Positions 24,734 through 43,474 are shown, numbered from the stretch's first letter. The stretch: 64,000 bases of DNA from Triglochin maritima (GCA_963682175.1 OY821771.1:39018201-39082200), one strand, 5' to 3'. The notes: a model not told the origin generated them from the letters alone. Translations and numbers: made by a program.

Positions 24734-24742
24734 TTAGGGTTT
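24734..24742 (-). promoter_or_regulatory. Telo-box upstream of the Bot1p-like gene
   Basis: The minus strand reads AAACCCTAA about 35 bp upstream of the preferred start codon. This motif is typical near the transcription start of plant translation-machinery genes and supports both the start choice and a ribosome-related role. Confidence 0.6.
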
Positions 24743-24802
24743 AGATTTATTAGATTTCGATTTCGATTTCGACGTGGTTTGGTAGTTTTTGCTTCCACGT
24801 AA

Positions 24803-25430
24803 TTACAAACATCCTCCCAACTAGCTTCAGTACTTGAGTATGAAGGAATATTAATACTAAATACAAAGTAATAAATATCAATTAAATAATAAAAAAATTG
24901 AACGAGTCAAAAAGAAAAAAAAAGAAAAAAAAAATAGAATTCGAGCGGACTCTTTCATGGATCGGAGTTTGAGGAATTATTAATTTTTCGATTGTTCCTA
25001 TATTTTCATGTTATAAACTGAAATTGAGTTTTTTTTTCAAGACAAATTGCAATCGAGTTTCAAGTTCAAACTAGAGTTAACGGTCCTACTTTCATACTTC
25101 TAAGTTTTGATACTACTAATTTTTCTTCAATGGATGGGGGTGGAGACGAATGATATTTCTATATTTTATATTTAGATGAAATTTGAATTTTATTTCCAGG
25201 TTCCACCCGGGAATCTATTATGACTATGCGGGTAGGCTACCTAGGTTCCCACGTGGGAATCCACGCGGTATAATCCCACGTGTGTGACTTTTTATGTTTT
25301 TTCCTTTTAATTTCCTTTTTGATATACATTTGATTTTTATGTTTCAATCAGGTTTTGATGGATTTTATTTTATTTTATGATTTTGTCATATATGTCTTCT
25401 TGTCCACATTAATGGTGGGTCTTGTATCAA
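24803..25430. other. Upstream spacer, nothing recognised
   Basis: AT-rich DNA upstream of the Bot1p-like gene. It should contain that gene's promoter, but no other element stands out. Confidence 0.4.
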
Positions 25431-26990
25431 CGAAAATACTCATATTTCAACACCAAAAAACCCAACAACCACCAATTCACCGTTGTCACCTCCAATCATT
25501 ATTGCTCATACATTCATCACTAGTTTGTAATCATACCTGCACCATACCACGGAAATACTAGCAATATAACTCAAGAATATCATCACCCTAAACCAGAAAA
25601 CCACCGAACTAAAACTCGTCGTCACTGTCATCTCCACCATCGCATCATCCATCCATCATCGAATCCACTATATTCAATGTCACCAACACCACTATCTAAC
25701 ACTTACCACCACCCAAGCCACCACTTCCACTATTATCTTATCGTTCATCACTACTTAACCATAAGTTTAGACCACCACGACAATACAACAACCACCCAAA
25801 TCACAATTGCAACAATTAAGTCATCCACCATCATCCAACCACATTTGGTCGTAACACCACCACCACTATCTATAAAGGTCATTATGTTAACCATCATCAA
25901 CAACGCCATCTAATCACAATGGCTCATCCATCCATCATTAGTTTTTAATCATAAAAAATTACGATATACCACGAAAATACCCGTAATATAACTTGGAGAT
26001 ACCACCACTCTAAATCGAAAATATCAATCATAACCATTGAACTACAACATGCCACCACTGTCATCATTCATTACCACCCAATCCACCACCTTTTGCCATC
26101 ACCACCACCATCTTATCATTCACCACCATCTAATCCACTCCATTATGGCGTGCTCACCACTATCTTATCATGTATCAACACCCAACCACCACTTTCATCC
26201 ACCGATACAATCATCACCCACATTTTAGTTGGAACCACCACATATCATCCACCACCACCAAATCAAACCTTCGGCCACTACGCCGCCACCATCGCATCAA
26301 GGTCATCTTCCAACCACCACACTAACACCACTTAATCACCATTGCACATCATTCATCATTTGTTTGTAATCAGAAATACCTATATTATACCACGTAACTA
26401 CCCACAATATAACTTGTAAATACCCACTCTCTATACCAAAAATACTCATAATGACCACTGAACTACACCCACACCACGACCACTATCATTGTGCTAATCA
26501 CCAATATAATCACAACCAAATCCCCATGGCTTATCCATCGATCACTAGTTCTTAATCACAAATAATCACATTATACCACGAAAATACCCACAAAATAAAT
26601 TTAAAATACCAACACTCTAAAATGAAAATACCCATCATGACCACTGAACTACAACTTATCACCATTGCCAAGATCAACATTCATCATTTGTTACCACTTA
26701 ATGCACCACTTTTTGCAACCACCACCATATCCTATCATTCACCTCCACATAATCCACCACACTACCGGCGCCACTAAGACAACCATGACACATGACACAT
26801 GACACGAGGCGACTACCACCGCGACACCATTATCACCACTGTCAATCTGTCACCCACTGGCAAGCAATCACTACTTTTCACTACCACCTCTACCACCACC
26901 TTTCCTTGTTGTTACACATCACCACCTCTTTTCTCCACATTTGCCACCACAATCGTCACATCTTTTTTCCAAAAAAGATGAGTGAAGTGA
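25431..26990. repeat. Degenerate CCA/CACCAT-rich repeat field
   Basis: A 1.5-kb stretch is dominated by CACCAC, CCACCAT and ATCACC words on the + strand. A longer diverged unit recurs near 25545, 25960, 26385 and 26570, each reading approximately ATACCACGAAAATACCCA, then AATATAACTT and a CACTCTAAA-like segment. Spacing is irregular (about 415, 425 and 185 bp). Frames are open but show no domain, so I regard it as a decayed tandem repeat. Confidence 0.65.
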
Positions 26991-28609
26991 GAGAAGAAAT
27001 GTAAAAAGTGCAAAATAGATAAAAAGATGAGGCGTGTTTCTCGTAATTTATAAATGATGAAATTCAAAATTTTAAACTCAAAAGTTTCCCCCAAAAACTC
27101 CCACATGTGAGGGATGGTGTTCTAACAAGTGTTTGAACTTTGGTTAGGGAGTACGTGGGTGAGAAAGTTAGTGTGAAGATGGGCAGGATAATTCTTTTCC
27201 GATTTGAAATTATTCCTACATTAAAAAAATTGAAGCATACCAAATCAACTAGATGAGTTATACCCCCTTGGAAATTTACTCCCCTAATTGTTGTTCTCGA
27301 ACTATTTCCCCGATAATGATACTCTCAATCCAAGCACACTCTTGATCAAAGTTAAGATAATGTCAATATCTACCCGTACATAATACTCACATTTTACATT
27401 TGATTTAATGTCAAGTAAAGGTAAAGTTTAGTCTTTGTAAATGATAACGTTGCACGATATACTTCTAATGGTATCGTATTAAAATTATACGGGTGGAAGA
27501 TACTACCCTTCATCAACAAACGTTGTCACTTATGTCAAGTTGGATGAAATATCTCACCCAACTACCCCACCTACTCCATGACTTAAGTTGTTTCCAGTGA
27601 CGCATCTTAGGTCACAAGATCGAATTCCAACAAGACATTTTATTTAATGTTAATGTGTTCCGATGAAAACGGTGTTAAACCTCCTCCAGTTTGAAGTTAC
27701 AACCCACCTATCCCAAGTAGAGGTGGGGGCCGGAGAATTATGAGTCATAAAAAAAACGTTCAAGTTGAGAATTGGAAAATACCTTGCACTATATTGAAGT
27801 CAAATCCGGGTCAATTTTAAATTGATTTAAGAATCAAAGGTCAATATCAAATTGAAGTTCTGCTTGCAGTCCACAATTACATGTAACAAACCACAAGTGC
27901 AACAGACCAGAAGTGATACCCATTGCTTTTGTTGTCCAATACTGGTCCAATTACAATCTAAGTTACCCAAAATTTTGCTTGTCACATTGTAGTACGATTA
28001 CCATCACACTAGCATTTATCTTTTTATTAGCAAAGCTAGATGTTCACTTCATACCACAGATGAAGAATCAAAGACATGCATGAGTAACGACTACTGCAGA
28101 AACCAAAAAGATGAGACCATATCTAACGAAGGAACTAAACAAGAACTATGGGCATCCATTCTCAAGAACTGAACATAAAAGAAACATTTTATATACAGTT
28201 CTATGTTTTCATCAGTAAAGTCACTGAACATAAAAACTGAAGTGATTCTGTAAGAACATTTGAGACGTTTATCAGAGGATCCTGGATTTTCTCTCCAGTG
28301 AGAGATTCCAAAAGAATGGCTTCAAAAAATAATTAAAACATAAGACAAAATTACTACCTATCTTGACGTTAAACAAAAAATTGTCGGCCTGAATCAACTG
28401 CGAGAGTCAGTGTTACTTGCTATATTCTTGAAGCCTAAAGTTCGCTAAAAGTGAGCAGCAACATTCTTATTTATATATACATCATCCTGCTTTCTTCGTG
28501 AAGAAATTTGTGGGATTGTTTACTTTCTCAGACTTCCCGTTATTTGGTTGGCTTTGTGTTAAAGGTTTTCTAAAATCATGTGCCCCGTGCTCTTCTTGTC
28601 TTTCAGGGC
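26991..28609. other. Spacer and probable 3' UTR of the demethylase gene
   Basis: No gene is supported between the CCA-rich field and the stop codon of the histone demethylase gene. The last few hundred bases probably hold its 3' untranslated region. Confidence 0.4.
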
Positions 28610-34421
<5,812 letters not shown>

Positions 34422-34436
34422 CTCCAAAGATTCTAT

Positions 34437-35860
34437 CTGGCAAAGAAAGATAGAGTATCTAAGAGCACTGCTGGCAATCAATCTAGCACAATGATATCGC
34501 CAGAAATGAAACATTGAAATGTACTAAGATTATAAAATAAAATAAAAAGTGAAAATCAGATTTCACTGAAATCCCAAAAAAACTTAGTATTAAGGAAGCC
34601 TACATTTTGAAGGTTCTAAGTTTGGATATTGGGAATGTTAGATGAAACATGATTCAATTTTTCCCATTGAGTGCATGTATATTCATGTTACCCTCATACA
34701 TATTTCCAACTGAACATGTTAAAAAATTTATCTGTAACAGAATGTAAACAGTATTTGCCCTAATAAATATCAAATTATCTGGGTCTTGCTTCTCCATTCT
34801 GCTTTGCAAAGTTATATCTTACAAATGCAGAATGAAGATAAAAAAAGGTCATTTGCATTTCAGTATTTCACTGATTGTTGAAAAACGTGACACATGATTC
34901 AATGATTGATTAATTCAAAACTTTCAGTAAACAGAATACCGGTAACTAATGCACAAGAAAGAAATCATCTATGCAGATATAGACTATGCACCGAAGTCTT
35001 TCCAGGTCTAGACAAACATGAGATTTGCAAATAAAGTAAGTGATTGCACCAAACAAGTGAAACCTTATGATTTGGATGAAAAAATAAGATCAACTAAAGT
35101 AATTCATTCAGATCTAACTGCAAAGCTTTCAGGTATGCGCATAAACATCAATTGCAACAAATAACTTGTGATGCATAAACTAGTGAAGAAGAAAAGCACG
35201 GCACAAACACCTAACTCAGAAAGGAACAACAATATCAACACAGGGATAGAAGGGGCACAGATACCAAATCAAACCTAACATCTACCAACTTAACCTACCA
35301 ATCAACCCACAAACACATGATTCCCTTCGAAACCAAAAAACCATGAAAGTTACCCAACAATTAAAAAAACCACACAATTCGAAACAAACTCCCAAATTCC
35401 AATCGACCCACAAAAATGCTCAATCTCAGGAACCTCAAAACACACTCCAATCCAATCCAAACCCCCAAATCCACCACAAAGACTCAATCTTTACCCAAAA
35501 ACAACCACTAAAAAGGACCAAAACCCATGCTAAAAGAGAAATCCGTAATTACCCTCTTCAAGAATCGTCGGATTCGTTTGATATCCGCCCGTCAGGAGCA
35601 ACCAAACCAAACCAAACCCTACCCTACCCACAGGAACCAAAAAACAAACCAACCAATAAACAAACCCAAAGCAAGAAAAGGAAACCGAAACGAAACGAAC
35701 CCTTTTTAAACGAGCTTGTGGTAAACAATAATAATGGAAATACCATATGTGGTTTGGGAATTGGATTTCGGTTTCGGTTGTTTTTAGGGTTTGGATTTGG
35801 AGGATTGAAATTTGGGGTCAACTTTTTATGTGTAACGGAAACTTTATTATTATTATTGGA
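34437..35860 (-). other. 5' UTR intron and leader of the demethylase gene (inferred)
   Basis: The polypyrimidine tract and CAG at 34437 imply an upstream noncoding exon. A plausible donor (GAGG|GTAATT, minus strand) lies near 35557, after a leader rich in TTTGGTTTGG and GGGTAGGG. No in-frame coding exon was found here. The assignment rests on splice-site logic only. Confidence 0.35.
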
Positions 35861-35869
35861 GTCCAAAAC

Positions 35870-36080
35870 AAGATTATACGACAGGGATTGGGATGGATGG
35901 GATTTTATGCGGTTTGTACTGTGTTGGGTTTTGTGACGGAATTGACCTTTTGTTTTGGGGGGTTTTACGACCATAGGTTGCGGATCTACTTCTGCAAGGT
36001 GGACGAACCGGGTCCAGTTCTTTTGCCAAAAATAATTGCTAATTATGTTTTATTTTTGTTAATTATATTGGTTGATGACA
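35870..36080. repeat. Diverged direct repeat, copy A (demethylase upstream region)
   Basis: The segment beginning near ATTGGGATGGATGGGATTTTA recurs in the same orientation at 39585-39765, with shared blocks GTTTTGGGG, TTTTACGA, GTGGACG and CAATTCTTTTGCCAAAAA or close variants. It lies just upstream of the demethylase leader, so a promoter-proximal segment seems to exist twice. Confidence 0.7.
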
Positions 36081-36321
36081 ATGTTGTTAGTGATATTGTT
36101 GTCCAAAACAACGTTTGGTTTTTTATTTATTCGTATTGTTGTTTTTATTATAGTTGGTTTATTTATTTTACAATTTGTTTTATCTTTTTCCTCCCAAGTA
36201 GGAGGTAGTTATCTGAAAAGAAAACTAAACTAACTGGAATATAAGGTTTGGTCGAAACCAATTTAAATAAATGATTTTTCTATTTAGAATTATAAGTGTA
36301 CTATTATTGAAGCGGAACAAG

Positions 36322-36325
<4 letters not shown>

Positions 36326-36355
<30 letters not shown>
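36326..36355. repeat. (TA)n microsatellite
   Basis: About 15 uninterrupted TA units in otherwise unremarkable AT-rich spacer. Confidence 0.95.
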
Positions 36356-36358
<3 letters not shown>

Positions 36359-37065
36359 TTATTTGTTATTTGTGTTGTTTTGTTTGATTAAAAACACTTG
36401 ATCAACTGAAAATTAATTTCATTAGGTTTGAACCCGAACACCCAAACGAATCATTTGAACTCATGCTAACAAGATTATCTTGTCGTATTAAAACCATATA
36501 AGTCTGATTGTTTTATATTTTGTTTACTCTACTACTCACCTCATTTTAAATATTAACATCTCAAACATATTGTTGAATAATTAGTCTCGCATTGCTAATA
36601 CAAGATGTGTGTAATATTCTACAATAGAGTTTGATTTACTACCGTTCATCTAAGTGCTTGGGTTTTGTTGATGTTGTCGACCGACCAAATTTCACATCTA
36701 CGAATGTAATTGCTTCAATTCAATATCTGATCTTGACTTTCTCAAGAACATAACAGAATTTGCCCTAAGGTTGTAAGATATTTGATATTGACTAGTTTAA
36801 GAAAATGAATCTCCAACCGAGCTAGTGTCAACTTAAAGCTTTTGGAAAAAAAATCATCTTCCCCTTAGATATCAAACAAGGTATCATAGATTTTAAAATT
36901 AAATATCGAACATGTAATCAACGGTTGGACCTCGATCTTTGGTCTTAACTAATACAATACTAGGGATTCATTATTAGGGATCTACTGCACCAAATAAACT
37001 AGCCCCAATTGATAACACTTTCGTCATTGTTGGGACGAGGTTTGCTTAAGATTGTGAGTTGTGAC

Positions 37066-37325
37066 TAGGGCAGAGCAAAACCCGGACCGGTCCGGGTTTT
37101 TGGATCGGACCGGACCGGTCGGTCCGGGAAGTTGTGATTTGGTTCGGTCCGGTCCGGGTTTCGGTCCGAAAGATTTTAAAATTTCGGTTTGGTCCGGACC
37201 GGTCTTTTTTTGTTTTTTATTTAAAAAAATCGGTTTTTGACCGAACCGGACCGATTCGGTCCGATCCGATCCGGTCTGGTCTTCAGTCCGCGGGCATCCG
37301 GTCCGATCCGGTAACAGGGCTAACG
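37066..37325. repeat. GGTCCGG/GGACCGG-rich element, hAT-like
   Basis: It starts TAGGGCAGAGCAAAACCCGG and is filled with GGACCGG and GGTCCGG words in both orientations around a short AT-rich core. The opening resembles hAT-type ends elsewhere in the window, but the right end (CAGGGCTAACGG) is not a good complement and I see no 8-bp target duplication. Probably a truncated nonautonomous element. Confidence 0.4.
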
Positions 37326-37329
37326 GAGC

Positions 37330-38035
37330 CATGGAGGTCTGTTTGGTACTTTGGTGATGCTAACAGGAGGAGGGGGTTGACTCTAGTCTATCATGTCAGT
37401 CAACGGAAGGATAATAATGGATAGAAGAACGATATTTTAGGAAGACAAAAATCAAATATATTTGATATATGTACAGTGACGAACTTTTTGGAAAGTTTAA
37501 ATTCATCGTAGTAGATAAGAATAAATGTGCTATCTGGGCATCCTGTCTTTTTGACTTACCACATTCGCAGTTGGTAGTATTTAATTGTGTGGTCCGGTCG
37601 AATATCTAAATAACATTCTGACTTATTACTTTTTTTTTTATCATTTTCGATCTGAGAATTTCTTGTTTTTCAAGGTTGGCTACTTTTCATGTATTAATTG
37701 GTATTTTAAGGTAAATCATTCATGAATGACTTGTCTGAGAAAATCTCAACCATATGAAGCATACGCTTCTCTCGCCGTTCAATTGCAGCAGAATTTATGC
37801 ATACTCCGTTAGAACCCACGACCCGATTAGGGGCTAATGGGTGTTAAGAGGAGAGATGGTGATTAGGAGAAGGAGTAACATGGGGAAGAGGTGTTGTGCA
37901 GTGTTACTTGGGGGAAGAGGAGGGGCGTGAACAGTGGACGAGGTAGAGGTGATGGGTTGGGTTGTGTAGGTTACTGTTGACGCGAGTTTGGTTGATTTAA
38001 GGAGAAATATGTTTCTCTCTCTCATTTTGATCTTT
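37330..38035. other. Spacer, nothing recognised
   Basis: No gene or clear repeat is seen between the GGTCCGG-rich element and the LTR-like fragment. Confidence 0.4.
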
Positions 38036-39160
38036 CTCACTCCCTTTCCCTTCTTTCCGGCGATCAGAAGACTTGGAGGCTCCGGCGTGAGGCGTACGGA
38101 GGTCGTTGTGAAGAGGCGGGCGTGCGAGGTGATCTCCGGAGGCGGGGTTTCGTCGTCATGAGAGGTATGTCAGTTCTTAGTGTGTTTGGGTGTTGCTCAC
38201 CCTCGTGGGAGGGTGTTGTTGGTCTGTCGGGGGAGGTCGGAGACCTCCCCGGCGGCGAGTTTTGCCTAAAACCTTGGCTGACGCAAGGTTGAAGACGACC
38301 GAATGTAGTGTATTTTGATTGCCTGGTTGTTTTCTGTCGACTGGTTCCTGGTGGTCGGTCGACCAGAACTTAAGTGTACTGGATTTTATGCTTGTTTGCG
38401 GGACCGTTATATGACTTAGAATTACTAAGATGCCCTGGTAGTTTTCGGTTGACCGAGACCCCTGAGTCGGTCGACCGATAGTTTTGAATTGATGTTGACC
38501 AGATTCCGGATTTTGACCTCGTTTCGGTCGACCGGTGTTAGATCTCGGTCGACCGTTGGGAATTAAGTTTTGCGCAAAGAGTTCAACCGTTGCAGACTTT
38601 CGGTCGACCGGGTTGCCTCTTTCGGTCGACTGTTTTTGCCCAGGACTGAATTCCTGGTCCTGTGTAGGATGTCAACTCTGTCCACGGAAACTCGTGTCCT
38701 CGCCTTGTGCGTGAGCCGGGAGGTGACGGTGGGCGTGTTACGTGTGCCTGCCCAGGGACCGCTGTGTGGAAGAGTGTGTGTGTTCGGGACGCGTCACCTC
38801 CATGTATGGATCGTGACTAATATGATAGATTGATTTGACTCATTGTAGAGTAGCAGGTCCGAGGGATCGTGGATCCCAATGTGTGATGATTGTGCGGGCA
38901 CGCAACTGTCGTTAGGTGAGGTGACTACCGGCCTACGTGGCTACGGAGGTTGCTGCCCTGCTTTTATAGCGGCGCGGTTGGTGTTTGCGGCTCGTGGAAC
39001 CTGATGACCTGACAGACTTCGGTCTGGACCCGTCCGATGATGTGCCAGATGTATTGATGGACCACTGTTGCAGCGCCGGTGATGCCGCCGATGTTGTTCC
39101 AGCGATGATGATTGATGGGCCGATGATGTTCCAGCTATGTTTCGGCTATGTTCCTCGGAA
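38036..39160 (+). repeat. LTR-like fragment related to the gag-only element
   Basis: A + strand segment with the same layout as the LTR at 16158-18195 in reverse: a CTCTCTCTC-rich leader start, TTCCGGCGATC-type GC-rich sequence, a GAGGTATGTCAG splice-donor-like site, about eight GGTCGACCG-type motifs (38350-38640), then GATGATGTTCCAGC-like repeats that mirror 16820-16980. LTR ends, primer site and target duplication are not visible, so it is a diverged fragment or decayed solo LTR. Confidence 0.55.
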
Positions 39161-39283
39161 AATAAGAAATTTAAAAACAACAACGCTCATTCATTTCTTT
39201 TGATTATGATTTGTATCACTTTATTTGTTTTCATGAAGTGGACGTGCAACCTCACATACTTCATGTGAAGTACAATAGTTTTA

Positions 39284-39545
39284 GGGAACTACTAAACGTC
39301 GCCCCAAAACTACTTAAATCGCCCCTTGAAATTACCAAATTGCCCTTAACAATATATTTAATACACATATCGTCCCGTGTCTTTAAACAAGGTTTTTGAC
39401 TCAGTTTTACTAACATTCCTAGTACCAACACCACGAAAATGTCTGGCGAAACACCTATATCAGGTAAAGTAATGGAGGCGGATTTTTTTTTCCGACTCGG
39501 GCGTCTGGCTAAGACGCCTGTACCATCGTGGAGGCGTCTGGATAA
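39284..39545. mobile_element. Terminal fragment of a second MULE
   Basis: Starting GGGAACTACTAAACGTCGCC, about 120 bp closely match the right end of the MULE at 49592-56092 read inward. They are followed by a similar first-exon-like ATGTCTGGCGAAAC (compare ATGTCTAACGAGG there), a T-run and one and a half copies of the same 33-bp GC-rich hairpin repeat (from 39498). It then stops, so this is a truncated relative. Confidence 0.85.
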
Positions 39546-39584
39546 TTATTAGGACAAGGATTATTATTGGATAATTATTATTAC

Positions 39585-39765
39585 ATTGGGATGGATGAGA
39601 TTTTATGTGGTTTTGTACTATGTTCGGATTTGTGATGGAATTGCCCTCTGGTTTTGGGGCCTTTTACGAATTAGTTGCGTGTGGGTGGACGGACCGAGTC
39701 AATTCTTTTGCCAAAAACAGTTATCTTTTGTTTTTTGTTCGTTAGTTGACAGTAATGTTTTTTTG
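39585..39765. repeat. Diverged direct repeat, copy B
   Basis: Diverged copy of 35870-36080 in the same orientation, directly after the truncated MULE end. It could be a transposon-captured segment or a local duplication. Confidence 0.7.
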
Positions 39766-39976
39766 AAGCAGTTTAAATGGCATAATGTAAATAACCTCTG
39801 CTATGAATCACACCATCGGTTTCAAAAGATATTTCAAACAAGTTATCCCGTAGTCGGGTAAAATTAGGTTCCAAGATTTCATAAAATAACAAACGACCCT
39901 AACAAGCCATGGGCATGTAAACAACTCTCTTCGTTCAAACGAGATTGGAGGCCGAAGTGTTAGCTCTCTCTCCACC

Positions 39977-41042
39977 TAGGGGTGCACACGGGTCGGGTCG
40001 AACCCGAAAACCGACCCGAACCCGACTGGTCGGGTCGGGTCGGGTCGGGTTGAGAAGCAGCTCGGGTCGGGTCGGGTTGAAAAAATAGGAAACCCGAAAT
40101 TTCGGGTTGGGTTCGGGTTGTAGGGGTCGGGTTGACCCAACCCGACCCGAAACCGAATATACCAGCAGCACATTAAACCACAAAACCCGAATACCCGATA
40201 ATGCACTCAACCCAATATACCAACACCCGACCGCTCCCTCCAGGCCTCCACACTCTCTCCCTCTCCCGATCCTCACACTCTCTCCCTCTCCCGATCCAAC
40301 CCTAGATCGTCTCTCCGTCTCTCCGTCACACCCGACCGAACCGTCTCTCCGTCACACCCGACCGCATCGTCTCTCGGTCTCCCGACCCTAACCCTAGATC
40401 ATCGCCACCGCTGCACCCCTCCCGTCCATCTGTCGGTCGTCGATTCGTCGATTTGTCACACGACACCCATCCCCGCCAGCGTTTCATGTCGATCGCCCTC
40501 TCCCCGCCGTTCGATCCTCCCGCTCCCGCTTACCCCTAATCCTCCCAACCTTAACCCCAGAGAGATCGTCCCAGATCCACCCTCAATGGAGACGTCTCCG
40601 TCGGGATCCGAGAGGGAGAAGGCCACTCCGGGCTCCGCGTCCCCCATCTCCGTGCTCTGTAGCTTCTCGAAAGGTACGACGTCCCCCATCGTTCATTTGA
40701 TTTTGTCATGTTTGTTCTGAAGCATTTGTTGCTCTGAAACATCGTTCTGAAGCATTTGATTTTGTTATTCATGTAATCTAATTGGGAGTGTATTGATTTT
40801 TTTTGGATCATGCGGATTTTGTTCATTGTAATCTCAAAATCTGACTTGGACAAGGAAATAAGCAGTTTGGTGCCAAAATTTCGGGTCCAACCCGAACCAA
40901 CCCGAAAATTTCGGGTCGGGTTGGGTTCAACCCGATTGGGTTCGGGTTCGGGTTCGGGTTGGGTATTTTCCTAACCCGAAAATTTCGGGTTGGGTCGGGT
41001 TTGGACTGAAACCCGACCCAACCCGACCCGTGTGCACCCCTA
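39977..41042. mobile_element. hAT-type element, 1066 bp, with 8-bp target duplication
   Basis: Perfect terminal inverted repeats of at least 20 bp begin TAGGGGTGCACACGGGTCGG and are flanked by TCTCCACC at 39969-39976 and 41043-41050, the 8-bp duplication typical of hAT. Subterminal regions are dense in ACCCGA/TCGGGT words. The interior has a CT-rich leader, a duplicated CCCTCTCCCGATCC segment and a short exon-like frame from 40587 (METSPSGSEREKATPGSA) ending at a GTACGA donor-like site. No transposase domain remains, so it is nonautonomous. Confidence 0.93.
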
Positions 41043-41050
41043 TCTCCACC

Positions 41051-43060
41051 CCTACCCACCTTGCCCCCCTTCGAGCTTTGCAACCTTGCCATCCACCGCG
41101 AGTACACCCAGAGCATCAGTCAAAGGAACCATTCGATGGTTGGAGTCAAGATCTCTAAAGGTGATTCCTGTGTTTGGAATTGCCGACGATGTTCCCCTAG
41201 GCGGCGAGTCGAGGTGCATGGCTATGATAGTCGTGAAAGAGGTGTCCATTGTGAGGGTTCTAGTCCGTTTAATCTCCAGGGTTTGTTGGAGAAATTTACC
41301 CTGTCTTTTTTAGAGTTCTATTGGATTTCGTACTTCATATTTGTATATATATTTATAATTTTTTACAAGCAATTATGATCAAATTTCATTTTTTTCCAAT
41401 AATTTTATATACAAAACTTCATAATTATATTTTAATATATATTGTATACTAGTTATTATTGAAATTAAATAAATTAGATCATGCGCCATGCCCTTGGGTG
41501 GACGCTAAATAAATTAGATCATGTGCCATGCTGTGGCCTCCCCCATTGGGTTTTTTGTTTCTATTTGTAGATTAATGAGTTTATTTAGTTTGAAATTAGT
41601 TTAACATTAGTTTATTAATTACATAAATTAGATTATTTAGTTTAATTAGTAAATTAATTAGTTTAATATTTTAATTTAGTTCTTAAATTAATTAGTTACA
41701 AAAATTAAATTTACTTTTTTAAATTTGTTGTTGATTATTATAATTTAGAGAAGCAAATAGAATTACTAATTAATTTGCAAAATAATTTTAAAAAAGCAAC
41801 AAACATTTTATTAGGAAGATTAAAAACAACAACACACATTTCAATAGAAGATAAAAAAAATTACAACTCTTATTTTCTCATATGTCGAGATCCTCCTCTG
41901 CAACCATTTTTTTCTTTATTTTTTCGTAGCTTTATTTCCTACTATTTATATTTAGTTATAAAAAGTGATTGTAAATACAATAAGTTAATTAATTGGTTAT
42001 TATTGAAAATTGTAAATGATGGGGAAATACGTGGAAGACAGAGAATGTTGATTCGACAAGTTGACATTTATTAGTGGGTTGTGGTTGAGAATAGAAAGTT
42101 GTTAAAGAGAAAGAAGAAGAATAAGATTGTGGAAGAGAGAATGCCGATTTGACAATTTGACATTTATGAAAAAATATCATGACTGAAGATGACCTTATGA
42201 GATGAAAGATGACCCTTAAAATTTGGAAGAATGCCCATTTATATGTTTGCGTTTGGAGTATTTTGTATTGATAATTTCTTGGCAAAACCATGTATACAAT
42301 ATATATTATGTGGTTCAATAAGGAGGTCTTATAATTTTTGTGGTTAATTGCAGATTGCTTTGAACTATGACTTAATTTCACTTTACGCTTTTAAAAATTA
42401 AAATGTGATAATTACACCATTTGAACTTTTGTTTGATTATATTTTACCCTCTCAACTTTAAAAAATCATTATTTAAACACTTATTTATTATTTTTTAAAT
42501 TGTAACCCTAATACAGTAATACACTTTTAATACTAATTGTCATCTTCCTCGCCAATGACTTCCTCGTGTTCCCCATCCTCTTGCCGATGACTTTCTCCTC
42601 TTCTCGCTTTTCACCACCAATGGCTTCCTCGTATTCTCCCTCTTCTGCAGCCAACAAATTGTTCTCTCATGTATTTAGCCAGTCAATTTTTATAGAACGT
42701 GTACCTAAATTTTTTAGTTCAGATGACAAAGTAAAAAACAAAAGCCAACTCTAAAATTTCATCGTATTGATTCGACGTTCTAAAAGAAGTGAGCTTCCAA
42801 GTCGTTCACTGTTCAACACGGTTGGACTTTCTAGTTGACGTTTCCTCGAACTTAAATATCCGGTGAAATTCGTAGTTAATAAACATTGATTAAAACATAC
42901 GAATATCGTGTTTCTAAATGTTAGAAACATATACTGAGATAAAACCATAAAATATTAGTAACGAAAACAAATAAACCATATGGGTTGAATCTCCTGTCTC
43001 ATTGGGTGGGCCGGATTCAGGTTTCTGTTGTGGAAGAGAAGGAGAGTGGGAGGTGGTGAT
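41051..43060. other. AT-rich spacer with small direct repeats
   Basis: No gene is supported. Two small direct repeats occur: AAATTAGATCATG(C/T)GCCATGC near 41470 and 41508, and a roughly 40-bp unit with GACAAGTTGACATTTAT-like sequence near 42040 and 42130. Confidence 0.45.
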
Positions 43061-43474
43061 TAGGGCTGCAACTCGGATAATATAACTCGGATACCTGCTG
43101 TATCCGAATTCGAATCCGAATACCATATTCCATTACCAAATTCGAATTCGAATCCGAATTCAGTAGAACTATCCGAATCCGAATCCGAATTCAGTAGAAC
43201 TATCCGAATCCGAATACTAAATTTTCGTATTAAAATTTTAGAATACTAAATTTTGGAATACTAATTTGTGTATTTGACCATGTATTCGAATAATTCGGAT
43301 AATTCGAATGTTAAATAGCTTGTATCCGAATTCGTATCCGAATTCTAATTGGTAAATTTTTTTAAACCATATTCGTATCCGAAATTAAATTGGTAACATT
43401 GAACTTACCAAATACCAACTAAATAGAAATTTTCGAATCGGATACTCGGATACTTGGTAACCATTTGCACCTGG
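43061..43474. repeat. TCCGAAT-rich hAT-like element
   Basis: It begins TAGGGCTGCAACTCGGATA and ends CCATTTGCACCTGG, which resembles a degenerate hAT end. The interior is packed with ATCCGAAT/ATTCGGAT words, including a tandem copy of a block with CAGTAGAACTATCCGAATCC. No exact 8-bp target duplication was found, so the superfamily is inferred from end style and composition. Confidence 0.5.

Noticed and set aside
35343..36208. Long plus-strand frames upstream of the demethylase gene
   Set aside because: They are biased-composition translations (Lys/Asn/Gln/Pro, then Phe/Ile/Trp rich) of the likely leader and promoter region, without domains or splice support.
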